A stretch of 43,338 nucleotides of DNA. It comes from Candidatus Roizmanbacteria bacterium RIFCSPHIGHO2_12_FULL_37_23 (lineage in GTDB: Bacteria > Patescibacteriota > Microgenomatia > UBA1406 > HO2-37-13b). The stretch is taken from assembly GCA_001788095.1 (NCBI GenBank), contig MFZX01000043.1, positions 1 through 43,338 on the forward strand, written 5' to 3'. The notes beneath the pieces were generated by a model that saw only the letters and a program-made list of their open reading frames with translations, was not told where the DNA came from and made no database searches. How positions within the stretch are numbered: the first letter of the stretch is position 1; every line of letters starts with the position of its first letter. Shown here one piece after another: positions 15,644 through 24,727 of the stretch. A program made the translations under genes and the position numbers.

Positions 15644-15659
15644 CTAGACGGGCCGGGCA
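15644..15659 (-). repeat. Partial copy of the tRNA-Gln 5' end upstream of the gene
   Basis: TGCCCGGCCCGTCTAG nearly repeats the tRNA start TGCCCGGTCGTCTAA, 12 nt upstream of the gene within its leader. It may be a remnant duplication. It also takes part in a small GC-rich hairpin. Confidence 0.45.
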
Positions 15660-15684
15660 TATTAAACTCGTTTAAGTTATCACA

Positions 15685-15713
15685 ATTGTATCATCACATA
15701 CCGCTTTTGTCAC
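15685..15713 (-). promoter_or_regulatory. Sigma-70 promoter of tRNA-Gln
   Basis: On the minus strand GTGACA (15713-15708) and TACAAT (15690-15685) are 17 bp apart. Start expected near 15678, leaving a 46-nt 5' leader. Confidence 0.65.
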
Positions 15714-15730
15714 CAAATCCTCCCTGTTCC

Positions 15731-15760
15731 TTGACACTATCTGGACTATTGTAATACAAT
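15731..15760 (+). promoter_or_regulatory. Promoter at the glucan operon
   Basis: TTGACA at 15731-15736 and TACAAT at 15755-15760, 18 bp apart. The -10 overlaps the first ATG (15759), so if used, transcription would start inside the longer reading frame near 15767. This supports a later start codon for the GH15 gene. Confidence 0.5.
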
Positions 15761-17786
15761 GAAATATAAGCCCGAATTTATTTACCAGGTGACCTCAATT
15801 TCAGATATGCCGAAATCTTTAGTACTTGGTAACGGTACTGTATTGGTATGCCTAAATGCTGATGCTAATTTATCGGATTTTTACTTCCCTTATGTTGGGT
15901 TAGAAAACCACATAGGAGGACACTACAAGCATCGAATTGGTGTGTATGCTGATGGAAATATCCGTTGGTTCGGAGATCCGTCTTGGAAAATTGAAACAGA
16001 TTATATTGCAGACACGCTTGCTGGAATTACCAAAGCAGTAAATGACTTCCTTCAAGTCCAAATGACCGTTGAAGATGTTGTTTACAATGAAAAAAACATA
16101 TTTCTTCGCGAAGTAACGCTCAAAAACGTCTCTGATAGAGATCGCGAGATAAAAATTTACTTCCACCATCAATTTGAACTTTATGAATCCCATAGAGGTG
16201 ATACTGCATACTACGATCCTATCAAACGAATCATTATTCACTATAAAGGAAGGAGAATATTTCTCATAAATGCAGTTGCTGAGCATAGACAATTTGATGA
16301 TTACAGTATTGGACTATTTGAAATCGAAGGAAAAGAAGGGACACACAAAGATGCGGATGATGGTAAATTATCCAAAAATCCTGTTGAGCATGGACTAGTA
16401 GATTCTGTTATCGGTCTTACGCTGTTTCTAAAAGCAGGTCAAAAAACAACTATTAATTATTGGATGACTGCCTCAAAACATATGCACAGCGCATTTAGAC
16501 TGAATGAATATGTTCTAAAACGTACTCCTGAATATCTCATGCAAAGTACCAAAAACTTTTGGAAGGCCTGGACCAATAAACAAAATTTTTCATTCTACGG
16601 ACTCGATAACAATATTATTTCACTTTTTAAAAAATCTCTTCTGTGTATGCGTGCCCACGTTGGTAACAATGGTTCGATACTCGCGTCAGGAGATTCTGAC
16701 ATGCTCCAACATGGTAGAGATACATATAGTTATGTATGGCCAAGGGATGGCGCTCAAGTTGCTATTGGATTAGATAAGGCTGGTGATGTAAATGTCGCAA
16801 AACGATTTTTTGAATTTTGTAAAGATATTATTACAGAAGAAGGTTTTTTTATGCACAAATACCGATCAGATAAATCACTTGGGAGCTCATGGCATCCATG
16901 GCTGAGAAATGGACGTATAGCATTACCAATACAAGAAGATGAGACTGCATTAGTTGTTTATGCTTTATGGAAACACTACTACATAACTAAAGATATAGAA
17001 TTTATTGAGGAACTGTACAATCCAGTTATTAAAAAAGCCGCTGAATTCATGGTTGACTATCGTGATCCCAGTACCAAACTACCAAAGGCAAGCTATGATC
17101 TATGGGAAGAAAAATGGGGCACGCATACTTTCTCGTGTAGTGCCGTATATGGAGCGCTAAAAGCAGCATCTCGGATAGCATCTCTACTTGGAAAAAAGAA
17201 CAGTATGGATCGTTATAACGAAGCCGCAAATGAAGTCAAAGAAGCAATACTTCATCATCTTTGGGATCAAGAAAACAGGACTTTTCTTAAATCTGTAAAT
17301 ATTGATGGTGATCAAATGATTCCAGACAAAACTATTGATATGTCTAGTATTTATGGGATATTTAAATTTGGAGTTCTAGGTATAGAAGACGAACGCGTTA
17401 AACAAAATATTGAAGTAATCAAAGAGCGACTTTCTCCAAAGACAGAAGTAGGAGGCATTGCTAGGTATGAAGGTGACTATTATTACAGAAACACATCCGA
17501 TGTTCCTGGAAATCCATGGTTTATAACTACGCTTTGGTTAGCGCAATACTATATCGAAGTAGCTAAACAAGAAGCTGATTTAAATCCTGTTAAAGAAATT
17601 CTCAAATGGACTTCACAACATACATCCCGATCAGGGGTTTTATCTGAGCAGCTTGATCCACATTCTGGAGCACAAGTTTCAGCAGCCCCACTCACATGGA
17701 GCCATGCAGAATACGTGATTACAGTTATTGAATATCTAGAAAAACTTGAGCATATGGGAATTAGCAAAGTCTTTTATCCAATTTAA
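15759..17786 (+). CDS. Glycoside hydrolase family 15 (glucoamylase-like)
   Basis: Releases glucose from the non-reducing ends of alpha-glucans (or acts on trehalose, as some GH15 do). The 675-residue protein has an N-terminal beta-sandwich (about residues 1-260) and an (alpha/alpha)6 barrel. Marks: HGRDTYSYVWPRDGAQVA near 324, YDLWEEKWG with the likely general acid Glu450, and GVLSEQLDP with the likely general base Glu630. No signal peptide, so it acts in the cytosol on a stored glucan. Homologues usually begin at MPKSLVLGNG (ATG 15807 here), and the promoter also favours that later start. The GT gene starts 2 bp after the stop. Confidence 0.92.
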   Translation: MKYKPEFIYQVTSISDMPKSLVLGNGTVLVCLNADANLSDFYFPYVGLENHIGGHYKHRIGVYADGNIRWFGDPSWKIETDYIADTLAGITKAVNDFLQVQMTVEDVVYNEKNIFLREVTLKNVSDRDREIKIYFHHQFELYESHRGDTAYYDPIKRIIIHYKGRRIFLINAVAEHRQFDDYSIGLFEIEGKEGTHKDADDGKLSKNPVEHGLVDSVIGLTLFLKAGQKTTINYWMTASKHMHSAFRLNEYVLKRTPEYLMQSTKNFWKAWTNKQNFSFYGLDNNIISLFKKSLLCMRAHVGNNGSILASGDSDMLQHGRDTYSYVWPRDGAQVAIGLDKAGDVNVAKRFFEFCKDIITEEGFFMHKYRSDKSLGSSWHPWLRNGRIALPIQEDETALVVYALWKHYYITKDIEFIEELYNPVIKKAAEFMVDYRDPSTKLPKASYDLWEEKWGTHTFSCSAVYGALKAASRIASLLGKKNSMDRYNEAANEVKEAILHHLWDQENRTFLKSVNIDGDQMIPDKTIDMSSIYGIFKFGVLGIEDERVKQNIEVIKERLSPKTEVGGIARYEGDYYYRNTSDVPGNPWFITTLWLAQYYIEVAKQEADLNPVKEILKWTSQHTSRSGVLSEQLDPHSGAQVSAAPLTWSHAEYVITVIEYLEKLEHMGISKVFYPI

Positions 17787-17788
17787 CT

Positions 17789-19006
17789 ATGAAAACACGT
17801 GTATTGATGTTTGGTTGGGAATTTCCTCCCTATAATAGTGGAGGGCTTGGGGTGGCTTGCCATGGTCTAACTAAGGCCTTGGTTTCACAGGATATTACAA
17901 TAACATTTGTCCTTCCAAAAAGAATGGGGCTGAAAGGAGATATTCCACATATTCTGTTTGCTGATGACGACATTCTTAATATTCATCAAATAGATACACT
18001 CCTATATCCATACATCACATCATCAAAATACATAGATGAGCGACAAAGCATTAAAGGTGGTTATGGTAAAAACCTCTTTGACGAAGTATACCGATATGCA
18101 CTCCATGCTCGAAGGATTGCTCAACAAGAACAATTCGATATTATTCATGCTCATGAATGGTTATCGTTTCCAGCTGGACTTGCTGCAAAAAGCGTAAGTG
18201 GAAAACCACTTATTGTTCATGTGCATGCTACTGAATATGATAGAAGTGGAGGAAATATCAATCCAATGGTATTCAATATAGAGTGGGAAGCACTCCAAAA
18301 AGCAGATGAAATTATTGCAGTTTCAGAATATACAAAACAAATAATAATTGACCAATACGGTATTTCTCCAAATAAAATCACCGTAGTTCATAATGGAGTA
18401 ACTCCTTTTGATGATAATAGACAACCTCTTATCGATAAACCTTTTAGCCTTGCTGAACTTAAACAATCTGGCGCTAAAATTGTCTTGTTTGTAGGAAGAC
18501 TCACGCTTCAAAAAGGACCTGATTATTTCCTGCAAGCAGCAAAAAAGGTCTTAGAATTTGAACCAAATACATATTTCTTGATTGCCGGATCTGGAGATAT
18601 GGAACGAGAACTTATTGAAAAAACAGCACAATTAGGCATATCTGATAAAGTTTTCTTCACGGGCTTTTTACGGGGAGAGGACTTGAAAAAGGTCTATCGT
18701 TCGGCAGACCTTTTCGTCCTCTCCTCGGTCTCCGAACCCTTTGGTATTACCACCTTAGAGTCTATGATCAATGGTACACCCGTTCTTGTGTCAAAGCAAT
18801 CAGGCGTTGCAGGAGCTTTACAACATGCTCTTAAAGTAGATTTCTGGGATATTGATGAAATGGCAAATAAAATGCTTGCCGTGCTTATGTATCGTCCTCT
18901 TATGCAAAGTTTGTCAGAAAATGGTTATCAAGAAGCACAAAAGTTCACATGGCAGCAAGCAGCAGAAAAGTGTATAAGGATATATGAAAGGCTAGTTAAA
19001 AATTAA
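17789..19006 (+). CDS. Glycosyltransferase family 4/5, probable alpha-glucan (glycogen) synthase
   Basis: A 405-residue GT-B retaining glycosyltransferase. The N-terminus MKTRVLMFGWEFPPYNSGGLG is the acceptor/donor loop of glycogen-synthase-like enzymes. HAHEWLSFPAG near 126, the C-domain start VLFVGRLTLQKGPD near 230, and SVSEPFGITTLESMINGTPV near 310, with the conserved Glu pair, are present. It probably extends an alpha-1,4-glucan from a nucleotide sugar. Location between GH15 and GH57 genes, 2 and 12 bp away, supports a role in storage polysaccharide. Other GT4 roles cannot be excluded by sequence alone. Confidence 0.88.
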   Translation: MKTRVLMFGWEFPPYNSGGLGVACHGLTKALVSQDITITFVLPKRMGLKGDIPHILFADDDILNIHQIDTLLYPYITSSKYIDERQSIKGGYGKNLFDEVYRYALHARRIAQQEQFDIIHAHEWLSFPAGLAAKSVSGKPLIVHVHATEYDRSGGNINPMVFNIEWEALQKADEIIAVSEYTKQIIIDQYGISPNKITVVHNGVTPFDDNRQPLIDKPFSLAELKQSGAKIVLFVGRLTLQKGPDYFLQAAKKVLEFEPNTYFLIAGSGDMERELIEKTAQLGISDKVFFTGFLRGEDLKKVYRSADLFVLSSVSEPFGITTLESMINGTPVLVSKQSGVAGALQHALKVDFWDIDEMANKMLAVLMYRPLMQSLSENGYQEAQKFTWQQAAEKCIRIYERLVKN

Positions 19007-19018
19007 GAAATATTTTTC

Positions 19019-20263
19019 ATGCCATCTGTTTGTCTATATTTTCAGGTTCATCAACCTCGACGATTGAAACAGTATCGTATTTTTGATATCGGAAAAGATC
19101 ATTCATATTTTAATGAAAAGAGTGAAACAAACAGAAATAATCAAGCAATTATTAAAAAAATAGCTCAAAAATGTTATCTTCCTGCAAATAAATTACTACT
19201 AAAATTGCTTAAAAAGTATCCTACATTTAGGATTACTTATTCTTTCTCCGGAGTTTTCCTCGATCAACTAGAAGAGTACTATCCAGAAGTTTTAAAATCC
19301 TTCCAAGAGCTTGTTGAAACCGGGCATGTCGAAATATTGTCTGAAACATATTATCATTCTCTTTCATTCCTCTACTCTGTTGACGAATTTATTCATCAAA
19401 TTAAATTACATTCTAAGAGGATTGAGGAAGTATTTGGAGTGAAGCCAAAAATTTTCCGAAATACAGAACTCATTTATAATAATGATATTGGAAAAATAGT
19501 AGGAAGTCTTGGTTATAAAGGAGTTCTCGCTGAAGGAGCAGATCACATTCTCCAGTGGCGGAGCCCAAACTACCTATATAAACATCCAGAGATTAATCTT
19601 CCTTTATTACTAAAAAATTACAAACTATCTGATGATATTGCATTCCGATTTTCTTCTAAAGATTGGCCCGAATATCCTTTAACAGCAGATAAATTTAGCC
19701 AATGGATAAGTGCGCTTCAAAATGAAGATATCGCATGTCTTTTTATGGATTATGAAACATTTGGAGAACATCAGTGGGAAGACACAGGTATCTTTAATTT
19801 TCTTGGTGCGCTACCTGAGGAAATTTTAAAAAATCAAAATATAGATTTCATAACTCCGTCTGAAGCAGTGAAACGATATAAACCCGTTGCAGAACTTGAT
19901 ATTCCTGAGTATGTATCATGGGCTGATACTGAACGTGATCTTTCCGCCTGGCTATCAAATCCTATGCAACACGATGCTGCCTTTAAACTTTATGCAATGG
20001 AAGAGGATGTTTTAGATAGTGGAGACAAACAACTTATAGAAGACTGGAGAAGATTACAAACATCTGATCATTTTTACTATATGTGTACGAAATGGTTTGC
20101 TGACGGAGATGTTCATAAATACTTTAATCCTTACGAATCACCTTATGAAGCATTTATTACATTTATGAATGTTTTAAAAGATCTCAAATTACGTCTTTCA
20201 AAAACCGACCAAATAATGATTGAGGATATTAAAGAAAAGCTCGTTCAATTAACAACAAATTAG
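19019..20263 (+). CDS. Glycoside hydrolase family 57 (alpha-amylase-like)
   Basis: A 414-residue GH57 protein. Conserved regions: FQVHQP at residues 8-13, FRNTELIYN with the nucleophile Glu150, and MDYETFGEHQW with the acid/base Asp244. The C-terminal helical part (about 290-414) is longer in larger relatives. It would cut or rearrange alpha-1,4-glucans in the cytosol. Third gene of the GH15-GT-GH57 set, a grouping known from archaeal genomes. Endo-amylase versus transferase activity is not decided. Confidence 0.9.
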   Translation: MPSVCLYFQVHQPRRLKQYRIFDIGKDHSYFNEKSETNRNNQAIIKKIAQKCYLPANKLLLKLLKKYPTFRITYSFSGVFLDQLEEYYPEVLKSFQELVETGHVEILSETYYHSLSFLYSVDEFIHQIKLHSKRIEEVFGVKPKIFRNTELIYNNDIGKIVGSLGYKGVLAEGADHILQWRSPNYLYKHPEINLPLLLKNYKLSDDIAFRFSSKDWPEYPLTADKFSQWISALQNEDIACLFMDYETFGEHQWEDTGIFNFLGALPEEILKNQNIDFITPSEAVKRYKPVAELDIPEYVSWADTERDLSAWLSNPMQHDAAFKLYAMEEDVLDSGDKQLIEDWRRLQTSDHFYYMCTKWFADGDVHKYFNPYESPYEAFITFMNVLKDLKLRLSKTDQIMIEDIKEKLVQLTTN

Positions 20264-20265
20264 AA

Positions 20266-20895
20266 TTATAAAAATAGACTACATTCTCCTCCCACACATG
20301 GTTCTCCTTCTTTAATATGTTTGTACATAAGCTTTTCATAATCATCTATGTGTTTTATGACATCTTGTGGGGTAATTGCATATTTGAAAACTCTATAAGC
20401 ATCTTCCTGGACCTTCATGTGCTTCCAAAATACATTCATAATCTCTTGCCAAAAGGCGCCATAAAGTACAAGTGGTTTATGATGGCCAAAATATAGCTTC
20501 GCAACAGCCCAAGCCATTGCAAATTCTGATACTGTTCCTGTTCCCCCATTAAAAATTACATACATATCACCCAATTCCAATAATTTCTGTGTCCTATCGA
20601 TATAGTTGGCTTCTTTCTGTTCTTCGTCTGCGAGTTGAAGACCTGCTCTTCCTTCAAATTCCGTTGCTCTTTTCGGATCATAATACACAACAGAAACTTC
20701 TCCTCCTCCATCTTTTGCTCCTTTTGTTGCAGCATACATTACACCTGGTCCACCACCATTAATAATTTTTCGGCCACTTTGAGCAACGAGCTTCGCAGAA
20801 TCATAAGCTGCTATAAAATCAGGGTCTGTTTCTTTTGCTAACGAGTGGCCAAAAATGGCGACTGTCTGAATTACTTTCTCTGTTGTATCACTCAT
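20266..20895 (-). CDS. LOG-family (TIGR00730-like) Rossmann protein
   Basis: A 209-residue protein with the LOG nucleotide-phosphoribohydrolase fold: GGGPGVMYAATKGAKDGGG near residue 47 and the motif FNGGTGTVSEFAMAW near 113. In the active family the latter reads PGGxGTxxE. Here Pro is replaced by Asn but Gly, Thr and Glu remain. Relatives cleave nucleoside monophosphates at the N-glycosidic bond. Its ATG overlaps the transketolase stop by 4 bp (ATGA), so translation is coupled, suggesting a link to pentose or nucleotide metabolism. The C-terminal Cys-rich end (PCVGGEC) is unusual. Confidence 0.82.
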   Translation of the reverse strand: MSDTTEKVIQTVAIFGHSLAKETDPDFIAAYDSAKLVAQSGRKIINGGGPGVMYAATKGAKDGGGEVSVVYYDPKRATEFEGRAGLQLADEEQKEANYIDRTQKLLELGDMYVIFNGGTGTVSEFAMAWAVAKLYFGHHKPLVLYGAFWQEIMNVFWKHMKVQEDAYRVFKYAITPQDVIKHIDDYEKLMYKHIKEGEPCVGGECSLFL

Positions 20896-22724
20896 ATTAT
20901 TTCTTTAACCTTTTTTATTATACCTTGTGAAGAAATACCCTCAAAATCAAGTAATTCTTCTGCAGTGCCACTACGCGGTAATTTTGTAACAGTAAGTAAA
21001 TAAATTGGAATATTTGTTCTACTTAGAGCAGAAGTAACAGCTTCGCCAATACCTCCTGCAGGATAATGATCTTCAATAGTAATGAGAGCTTTTGTTTCAC
21101 TTGCCGCTTTTTCCAATACTTCCTGATCGAGTGGCTTAATACTATAAAGGTCTATTACCCGAACATGTATATCCTCTTGTACAAGCTCATCATATGCCTT
21201 CAATGCCTCATGCACAGTAATGCCAGCTGCTATCAAAGTAACTTGATCATTTTTGCTCGTTTTTAATGTTTTGCTGCCGCCAATTGGAAACATTTCAGAT
21301 TGTGGATAAAGCACCGCAGCTGTTGGTCGTGTTGTTCGTAAATAAAACATCCCATAATTAGCTGCTGCTTGTTCCACAAGTTTTACAGTTGCTACGATAT
21401 CTGATGGATACAAGACTTTACAATCAAGAATTGAGCGGAAAAGTGCTATATCTTCAAGTCCCATCTGTGAAGGCCCATCCTCACCAACCGAAACTCCCGC
21501 GTGTGATCCAACAAACTTAATATTTGCATCTGAATATTGAGCCATACGAATCTGGTCAAAAGCTCTGGTAAGAAACGCGGCAAATGATGAAACAAATGGA
21601 ATCTTTCCTCTTCTTGCAAATCCCAATGCCACACCTACCATATTTTGCTCTGCAATAAACATCTCGAAAAATCTTTCGGGATAAATTTCCTGAAAATCTT
21701 GAGAGTATGTTGAATTTGATACTTCTGCATCAAGGACAACTATATTTGAGTATTTGGGGAAAATACTTGCGAGTGTTTTTCCATATATTTTTCGCGTTGC
21801 CATTGGTTTACTTAAATCGAGTTTTATTGTTTTCTTTGGTTTAAGTTTCTTTGATAAGGTAATGCTCACTTTCGGTTTCACTAAATGTTTTGTTATTGAT
21901 TTATCAATCTCCCCTAAATCTTTTAATGCACTTTGTAGTTGTTCTTTTGGAACTGCTATACCATGCCAACCGTCCTTATCTTCTAAAAATGAAATTCCTT
22001 TTCCTTTTATAGTTTTAGCAATAATGACTTTTGGTTTTCCCTTTACCGTTGCCACATCTCTATATGCTTTATTAATGTGTTCATAAGAATGTCCATCAAT
22101 AATGCTTGTATGCCATCCAAAAGAAGACAGACGTTTTTCATAAGCTTTCATATCATGGCCATATATTGTTTCACCACGCTGACCAAGTCTGTTTACATCA
22201 ATAACGGCTACAAGATTATCTAGTTTATAGTAAGAAGCAATTTGTACTGCCTCCCATACTGATCCTTCTGCCATTTCAGAATCACCAAGTAAGACATAGG
22301 TACTATAAGGTACTTTGTCAACATATTTTGCATTGAGAGCATAACCAACACCAACAGAAAGTCCTTGTCCTAAAGAACCGGTTGCAGCTTCTGTATACTT
22401 AAAATGTGATGTTGGATGTCCTTCAAGGGGACTTCCGAACTTTCTTAAAGTTAATAAGTCTTGCTCTGTAAGTACTCCCGCCACTGTCCATAAAGCATAA
22501 AACAGTGGAGACGCATGTCCCTTAGAAAAAATAAGCCGATCATTTACAGGATTATCGGGATGATCTATGTCAAACTTAAAGAATCCTCCGAACATGAGAA
22601 CGGACATTAAATCCGCTGCTGAAAGAGAAGATGTTACATGACCAGAACCTGCTTCTGTTGTTGATATGAGACTATAGTATCGAATCAACTGTGAAATTTT
22701 CTGAAGATGGTCGTATTTATTCAT
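20892..22724 (-). CDS. tkt: Transketolase
   Basis: A thiamine-diphosphate enzyme that moves two-carbon units between sugar phosphates (non-oxidative pentose phosphate pathway). The 610-residue length matches the shorter (non-E. coli) type. The TPP fold is visible: SKGHASPLFYALW near 68, TGSLGQGLSVGVG near 115, and GDSEMAEGSVWEA...NRLG near 147-178. The pyrimidine domain carries IAEQNMVGVALGFARRG near 360 with the catalytic Glu, and the C-terminal domain PRSGTAEELLDF. It is full length, not split as in many archaea, and starts the two-gene unit with the LOG protein. Confidence 0.95.
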   Translation of the reverse strand: MNKYDHLQKISQLIRYYSLISTTEAGSGHVTSSLSAADLMSVLMFGGFFKFDIDHPDNPVNDRLIFSKGHASPLFYALWTVAGVLTEQDLLTLRKFGSPLEGHPTSHFKYTEAATGSLGQGLSVGVGYALNAKYVDKVPYSTYVLLGDSEMAEGSVWEAVQIASYYKLDNLVAVIDVNRLGQRGETIYGHDMKAYEKRLSSFGWHTSIIDGHSYEHINKAYRDVATVKGKPKVIIAKTIKGKGISFLEDKDGWHGIAVPKEQLQSALKDLGEIDKSITKHLVKPKVSITLSKKLKPKKTIKLDLSKPMATRKIYGKTLASIFPKYSNIVVLDAEVSNSTYSQDFQEIYPERFFEMFIAEQNMVGVALGFARRGKIPFVSSFAAFLTRAFDQIRMAQYSDANIKFVGSHAGVSVGEDGPSQMGLEDIALFRSILDCKVLYPSDIVATVKLVEQAAANYGMFYLRTTRPTAAVLYPQSEMFPIGGSKTLKTSKNDQVTLIAAGITVHEALKAYDELVQEDIHVRVIDLYSIKPLDQEVLEKAASETKALITIEDHYPAGGIGEAVTSALSRTNIPIYLLTVTKLPRSGTAEELLDFEGISSQGIIKKVKEII

Positions 22725-22772
22725 GAGATAGATTCAAGAATAGACTATTCTATATACATTTTCAACCCAATT

Positions 22773-23642
22773 CTAATTTCCTGTTACTGCTGTTTGGTAA
22801 TTATTTGACCATCCTAATCCAATATATCGAGCACTTCTATCCACTAGGACTGCATGATGTCCAGGACTTTGCCACCAGCCATCTACTACTGCCACAGCAG
22901 TTCTAAAACCACAGCCTACGTCTTCACCTCTAAATCCACCTGAATACCCAGCATCACGAACTCTATCTGGAGGAAGAGAATTATCACTACCCTTGTGGTC
23001 ACAAAATTTTTTACTTCCCATATCAGCACTATGTCTACGCGCTGCTGCTGTAAGCTGTTGGTTTATGGTTAACTCATGTATACCTTCTTCTCTCCTCCTA
23101 CGATTTATTTCATTTAACATGCCCTGTTCAAGTGATACATCGCCCTGAGGTGGTGGTACTTGCCTTGAAGATGTTTGTGTAGGAGTAGGAATTTGAGGGC
23201 GTGTTGGTATACTAGTTGGTCTTTGAAACGCTGTTGGTAAGCGAAATAATGGAGTTGGTGATGGTCTTGTATCAGGTTGTTGTATTGGAGTGACTGTTGG
23301 TTGTTGTGGGGGTGGTTGTTGAGGTGGATTTGTAGGATTAGGTCCAGATTCTGGAGGTATTGAAGAAGGTGCTGGAACCCAGGGCGGAGGCAATCTGATT
23401 CCGTTTTGAGGTTTTCTCTGAACAATTTCCGGAGTTTTTTCTATCATCTCAGGAATTTTTTTCACATTATCTATTATGATTTGAGGAATAGTTTGTGGAA
23501 GACTCTTTACTTCTTCTTTAAAATCAGGTCGAATCTCCGGAATTGGTCCGACAAAAACATTTTGAATAAGATAAGTGGAAATAAAAAAAGCAACGATCTG
23601 AGCTACAATAATTTTTCCAAAAAAAACACTTGTTTTATCCAT
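22773..23642 (-). CDS. Anchored CAP/SCP-domain protein with Pro-rich linker
   Basis: A 289-residue protein. An N-terminal membrane helix (IIVAQIVAFFISTYLI) is followed by a long Pro/Thr/Gln-rich spacer (residues 70-165), and then a CAP domain (about 172-289). The domain starts MLNEINRRRREEGIHELTIN and continues with AARRHSADMGSKKFCDH, GEDVGCGFRTAVAVVDGWWQSPGHHAVLVD and YIGLGWS. Family members are outer-surface proteins of uncertain enzyme activity; the His/Glu set of the CAP cavity is present (H in ARRHSAD, E in GEDV, H in SPGHH). Upstream gene overlaps tightly (3 bp gap). Confidence 0.88.
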   Translation of the reverse strand: MDKTSVFFGKIIVAQIVAFFISTYLIQNVFVGPIPEIRPDFKEEVKSLPQTIPQIIIDNVKKIPEMIEKTPEIVQRKPQNGIRLPPPWVPAPSSIPPESGPNPTNPPQQPPPQQPTVTPIQQPDTRPSPTPLFRLPTAFQRPTSIPTRPQIPTPTQTSSRQVPPPQGDVSLEQGMLNEINRRRREEGIHELTINQQLTAAARRHSADMGSKKFCDHKGSDNSLPPDRVRDAGYSGGFRGEDVGCGFRTAVAVVDGWWQSPGHHAVLVDRSARYIGLGWSNNYQTAVTGN

Positions 23643-23645
23643 TTT

Positions 23646-24164
23646 TTATTCTTGTATCGTAATAATGTCTGCTGAGCTTGAAGCATTGTATACGAATCGA
23701 TACAGTTGAGAAGGCTCTCTACTTACCCCTTCTAGTAATTTTGTTTGAGTTATACCTTCTGTATTTGTTCCGTATACCGCTACACTATATGGCTCTCCTT
23801 TCTCCGTATTGATTGAAAGCTCATATCTTCCATTTGGAGCATTGAGTAGAGAAATCCATGTTATCTTTTCAGATTCATCAAATTCTCGGATTCCTACTTC
23901 TTGTCCTGCTTGGTTCTTGATAGAAATTTCTGTAGGAGATTGAGCTGCAACCTCTATGAGCTGCATTGCTAGTTCTTCTTCAATTCGTATTGGAGGAAAT
24001 GTTTTAATAGGACCATTTACTTTTTTGACCTCCATAGAGCTTGTGGGTTGTGCTTCTCTAAAAATATCAACCCTACTATAAGTATTCAATCTAAAATAAT
24101 TCCAATAATATATTCCACCAAGAATTATTGAAATAAGAAGAATGATTAAAGAAAATCTATGCAT
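23646..24164 (-). CDS. Anchored extracytoplasmic protein of unknown function
   Basis: A 172-residue protein with an N-terminal helix (SLIILLISIILGGIYYW) and an exported beta-rich domain (PPIRIEEELAMQLIEVAAQSPTEISIKN near 57-84, then NAPNGRYELSINTEKGEPYSVAVYG). The last part resembles bacterial pre-peptidase-like or carbohydrate-recognition sandwich folds only loosely, so no name is given. It starts leaderless at TATAAT-6-ATG and is cotranscribed with the CAP-domain gene. Confidence 0.72.
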   Translation of the reverse strand: MHRFSLIILLISIILGGIYYWNYFRLNTYSRVDIFREAQPTSSMEVKKVNGPIKTFPPIRIEEELAMQLIEVAAQSPTEISIKNQAGQEVGIREFDESEKITWISLLNAPNGRYELSINTEKGEPYSVAVYGTNTEGITQTKLLEGVSREPSQLYRFVYNASSSADIITIQE

Positions 24165-24170
24165 AGAATC

Positions 24171-24176
24171 ATTATA
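24171..24176 (-). promoter_or_regulatory. -10 box, leaderless start at 24164
   Basis: TATAAT on the minus strand ends 6 nt before ATG 24164. TTGAAT lies 17 bp upstream as a -35, one of the best pairs in the window. Confidence 0.65.
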
Positions 24177-24199
24177 AATGTTGCTACTGCATGATTCAA

Positions 24200-24583
24200 T
24201 TAATATAATTCTGCATCAAAATGTAAAGATCTTTTTACTTGAAGTTTTGTATTTAAGATAAAGTATTCAAAATCAAAATGATTAAGCAACAGCTCTGGAG
24301 GAACAAGAAATAAGCTCGTTGCTAGTCCGTCTGCAAGAGTTGTATTTTCTGCAATAACCCATGTAGCCAAGATATCTTTTGGTGAATTGGATGTATCAGG
24401 ATCACCAGGTTTGTGCAATTTCAAAATGAATGAGTCTGAAATAAATCGAGAATAAAGCTCATCGAATTGTCTTGTCTTATCAATAATATTTTTACGAAGG
24501 TATTCAAAATTTTCTTCCGAGATATGGTCCCATATCTTAACGGTCCAAATAGTTCCCATTGATTCGTAGGAAAAAGGGAGCAT
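24200..24583 (-). pseudogene. ApbE (FAD:protein FMN transferase) with large internal deletion
   Basis: Encodes 127 residues, whereas ApbE proteins have about 300. The N-terminus FSYESMGTIWTVKIWD and DKTRQFDELYSRFISDSFI match the start of ApbE. The C-terminal half, NTTLADGLATSLFL and VKRSLHFDAEL, matches the end of ApbE including the metal-binding ADxxAT region. The central catalytic domain is absent, and the two ends join in frame near HKPGDPDTSNSPKD. It probably cannot transfer FMN. The gene lies 3 bp after a 33-residue signal-peptide-like ORF and is divergent from an RnfD/NqrB-like gene, the kind of partner ApbE modifies. Confidence 0.8.
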
Positions 24584-24586
24584 GAC

Positions 24587-24688
24587 TTAGCTTAAGTTTT
24601 CAGATTTCTGACTGTTTAAGAGTTGGACACCGGCGAAACCAATGATCGCAAGAGCAACAATGCCAATTGCGATATTTTTGGTATTCAT
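24587..24688 (-). CDS. 33-residue signal-anchor peptide, possible stub of an FMN-binding protein
   Basis: Reads MNTKNIAIGIVALAIIGFAG plus a short polar tail QLLNSQKSENLS. It has one hydrophobic helix and nothing after it, like a signal sequence cut off from its mature domain. It ends 3 bp before the truncated ApbE start. In intact loci of this kind an exported FMN-binding domain protein commonly precedes apbE. It may equally be a functional tiny membrane protein. Confidence 0.45.
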   Translation of the reverse strand: MNTKNIAIGIVALAIIGFAGVQLLNSQKSENLS

Positions 24689-24727
24689 ATAGTAAAATGT
24701 TACTTGAAATAATATTTCATCTTCAAT

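Noticed and set aside
3933-22724. UGA recoded as glycine, as in some other CPR groups
   Set aside because: HMG-CoA synthase, transketolase, thiolase and others end at TGA at the expected length, and no conserved gene has an internal in-frame TGA.
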